Positions 62,904 through 64,000 of a stretch of 64,000 nucleotides of DNA are shown here, piece after piece. Origin of the DNA: Cololabis saira (taxonomy: Eukaryota > Chordata > Actinopteri > Beloniformes > Belonidae); the NCBI RefSeq assembly GCF_033807715.1, contig NC_084599.1, positions 32,340,160-32,404,159 on the forward strand. The letters run 5' to 3'. Every line of letters begins with the position of its first letter. Position 1 is the first letter of the stretch. The notes beneath the pieces were generated by a model, which worked only from the letters and a program-made list of their open reading frames with translations, was not told the origin of the DNA and did no database searches. The position numbers and the translations under genes were made by a program.

Positions 62904-64000
62904 AGAGCATGTATGACGATGCATACCTGAACTCCCAGCTGTGTAGTCAATCATGTCCACTTAAGGTCTGTCAATAAACCCGGGTGGAGGTGGCCACTTG
63001 CACCACAGCTATCCCACAATGCCCCCTTCTTCTCTTTTTTATCACCAGCTTGTAATTATGTGCTCCAGTGAGAGGCATGTACCTCACTCACCACATGCAA
63101 ACACCCACAGGGACACACTGCCTGATTAGTAAACCTAATGGATCGCTCCTCTCTGTATTCCAAGAACATTCCATAAAGCAGAGAGCCATAAAATTGCTTT
63201 CTGCTGTCAGAACTGCAACAATCACGACTGCACAACAATCCACCTTGAAGCCCTGATGATTTTGTCACTGAATGAACTTAGTCCGTAAGCAGTGAAAAAT
63301 TCAAACAAAAGAAGAAATGAAATGCAAGAAAATCATTTTGGACTGACACACAAATTGTGCTTATCTGAGGAGTAATGCTGCGCTGAAGCCGCAGCATCAT
63401 CAGCATTCAAACTTTGAGGAGACTGCTGTGAATGACTGTTTTAGCTCTTCATAGTGGCGTTTTCATTGGTGTTGGTTAGGGGTTAGATTTTAACCTGTGT
63501 TTCCATTATCAGGAATGGCCATTCAACAAGATCTTTCAGCGACTTCTAAGAGGTTGGAACATGTTATAGTTAGAGAAACAACAGGCAGAAAACAGGTGAA
63601 TCGTTCAGTTGCGGCTACAAGCACCAACATTGGCACACATACTCCTTAGGGGTTGCTCTTTTGATAAAACCGTTGTGCCAAAAAAACCACACACAAAACC
63701 TCTAACAATACTAAAGTATACACTGCCATCCATTTTACCAGTGTCAAACATAACAAAAAAAACTCAAATTCTGCAGAATATTAGGTTTCTGGGACTGATA
63801 TATGGTACAAGGAAGCCAAAGTGTAAGTCCATGGGTCCAAATTTAGATTCTACATAGTGAAAAGGTTATGATTTGACACCAAGATCATTCCAATAGGACA
63901 ACTCTATTGGATTTTATTGCGAAATGCAATATTACTGTATATTCGATGGCGGCCATATTGAAAAAAGGCTGCCATCTTTTTTTTTTTCTGGCACAATGGT

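Larger units (their letters stand above)
60893..64000. other. Intronic, right end of window
   Basis: No gene recognised. Holds two long microsatellites and one degraded repeat, listed separately. Confidence 0.45.

Noticed and set aside
62686..62904. RACV-repeat frame
   Set aside because: Translation of the (GTGC)n microsatellite.

Overview
This is vertebrate nuclear DNA, almost certainly from a teleost fish. It has short-exon genes with GT-AG introns, long AT-rich non-coding stretches, (CA)n-type microsatellites, and a dense load of fish-type transposon fragments (hAT MITEs, Tc1-like relics, L2- and Rex3/RTE-like LINE pieces, one solo LTR). There is no bacterial, organellar or CRISPR-like content, and I found no tRNA or rRNA gene.

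Only two genes can be supported. On the minus strand, about 5.4-8.1 kb, lies a complete five-exon ccn1 (cyr61) gene encoding a 381-residue secreted matricellular protein. Every splice junction can be placed, and a TATA box and 3' UTR are visible. On the plus strand, starting at 21,618, is the first coding exon of ddah1 (dimethylarginine dimethylaminohydrolase 1). It gives 98 residues and ends at a GTAGGG donor. No later ddah1 exon was found, so the remaining 42 kb is read as the beginning of a very long intron 1. As I recall the human map, DDAH1 and CCN1 are also divergent neighbours there, so the pair looks like conserved synteny.

Layout: 1-5.4 kb is left flank with one hAT MITE and a decayed Tc1 copy. 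5.4-8.2 kb is ccn1 and its promoter. 8.2-21.2 kb is the shared intergenic region, with a stack of nested transposons at 13.3-16.2 kb, a tight cluster of five TEAD-type CATTCC/GGAATG motifs at 18.1-18.3 kb, a Tc1 relic joined to an L2-like LINE tail at 19.0-20.3 kb, and a foldback element at 20.7 kb. 21.2-21.9 kb is the ddah1 promoter region and exon 1. 21.9-64 kb is presumed ddah1 intron 1, studded with hAT MITEs.

The transposon layer is the best resolved part. Twelve non-autonomous hAT-type elements can be delimited to the base by terminal inverted repeats and 8-bp target-site duplications, eight of them exact by the listed sequence apart from single mismatches in three. Two families are present twice in opposite orientation about 24-27 kb apart. 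The most interesting regulatory signal is the TEAD motif cluster between ccn1, a classic YAP/TEAD target gene, and ddah1. I saw no convincing undescribed gene system.
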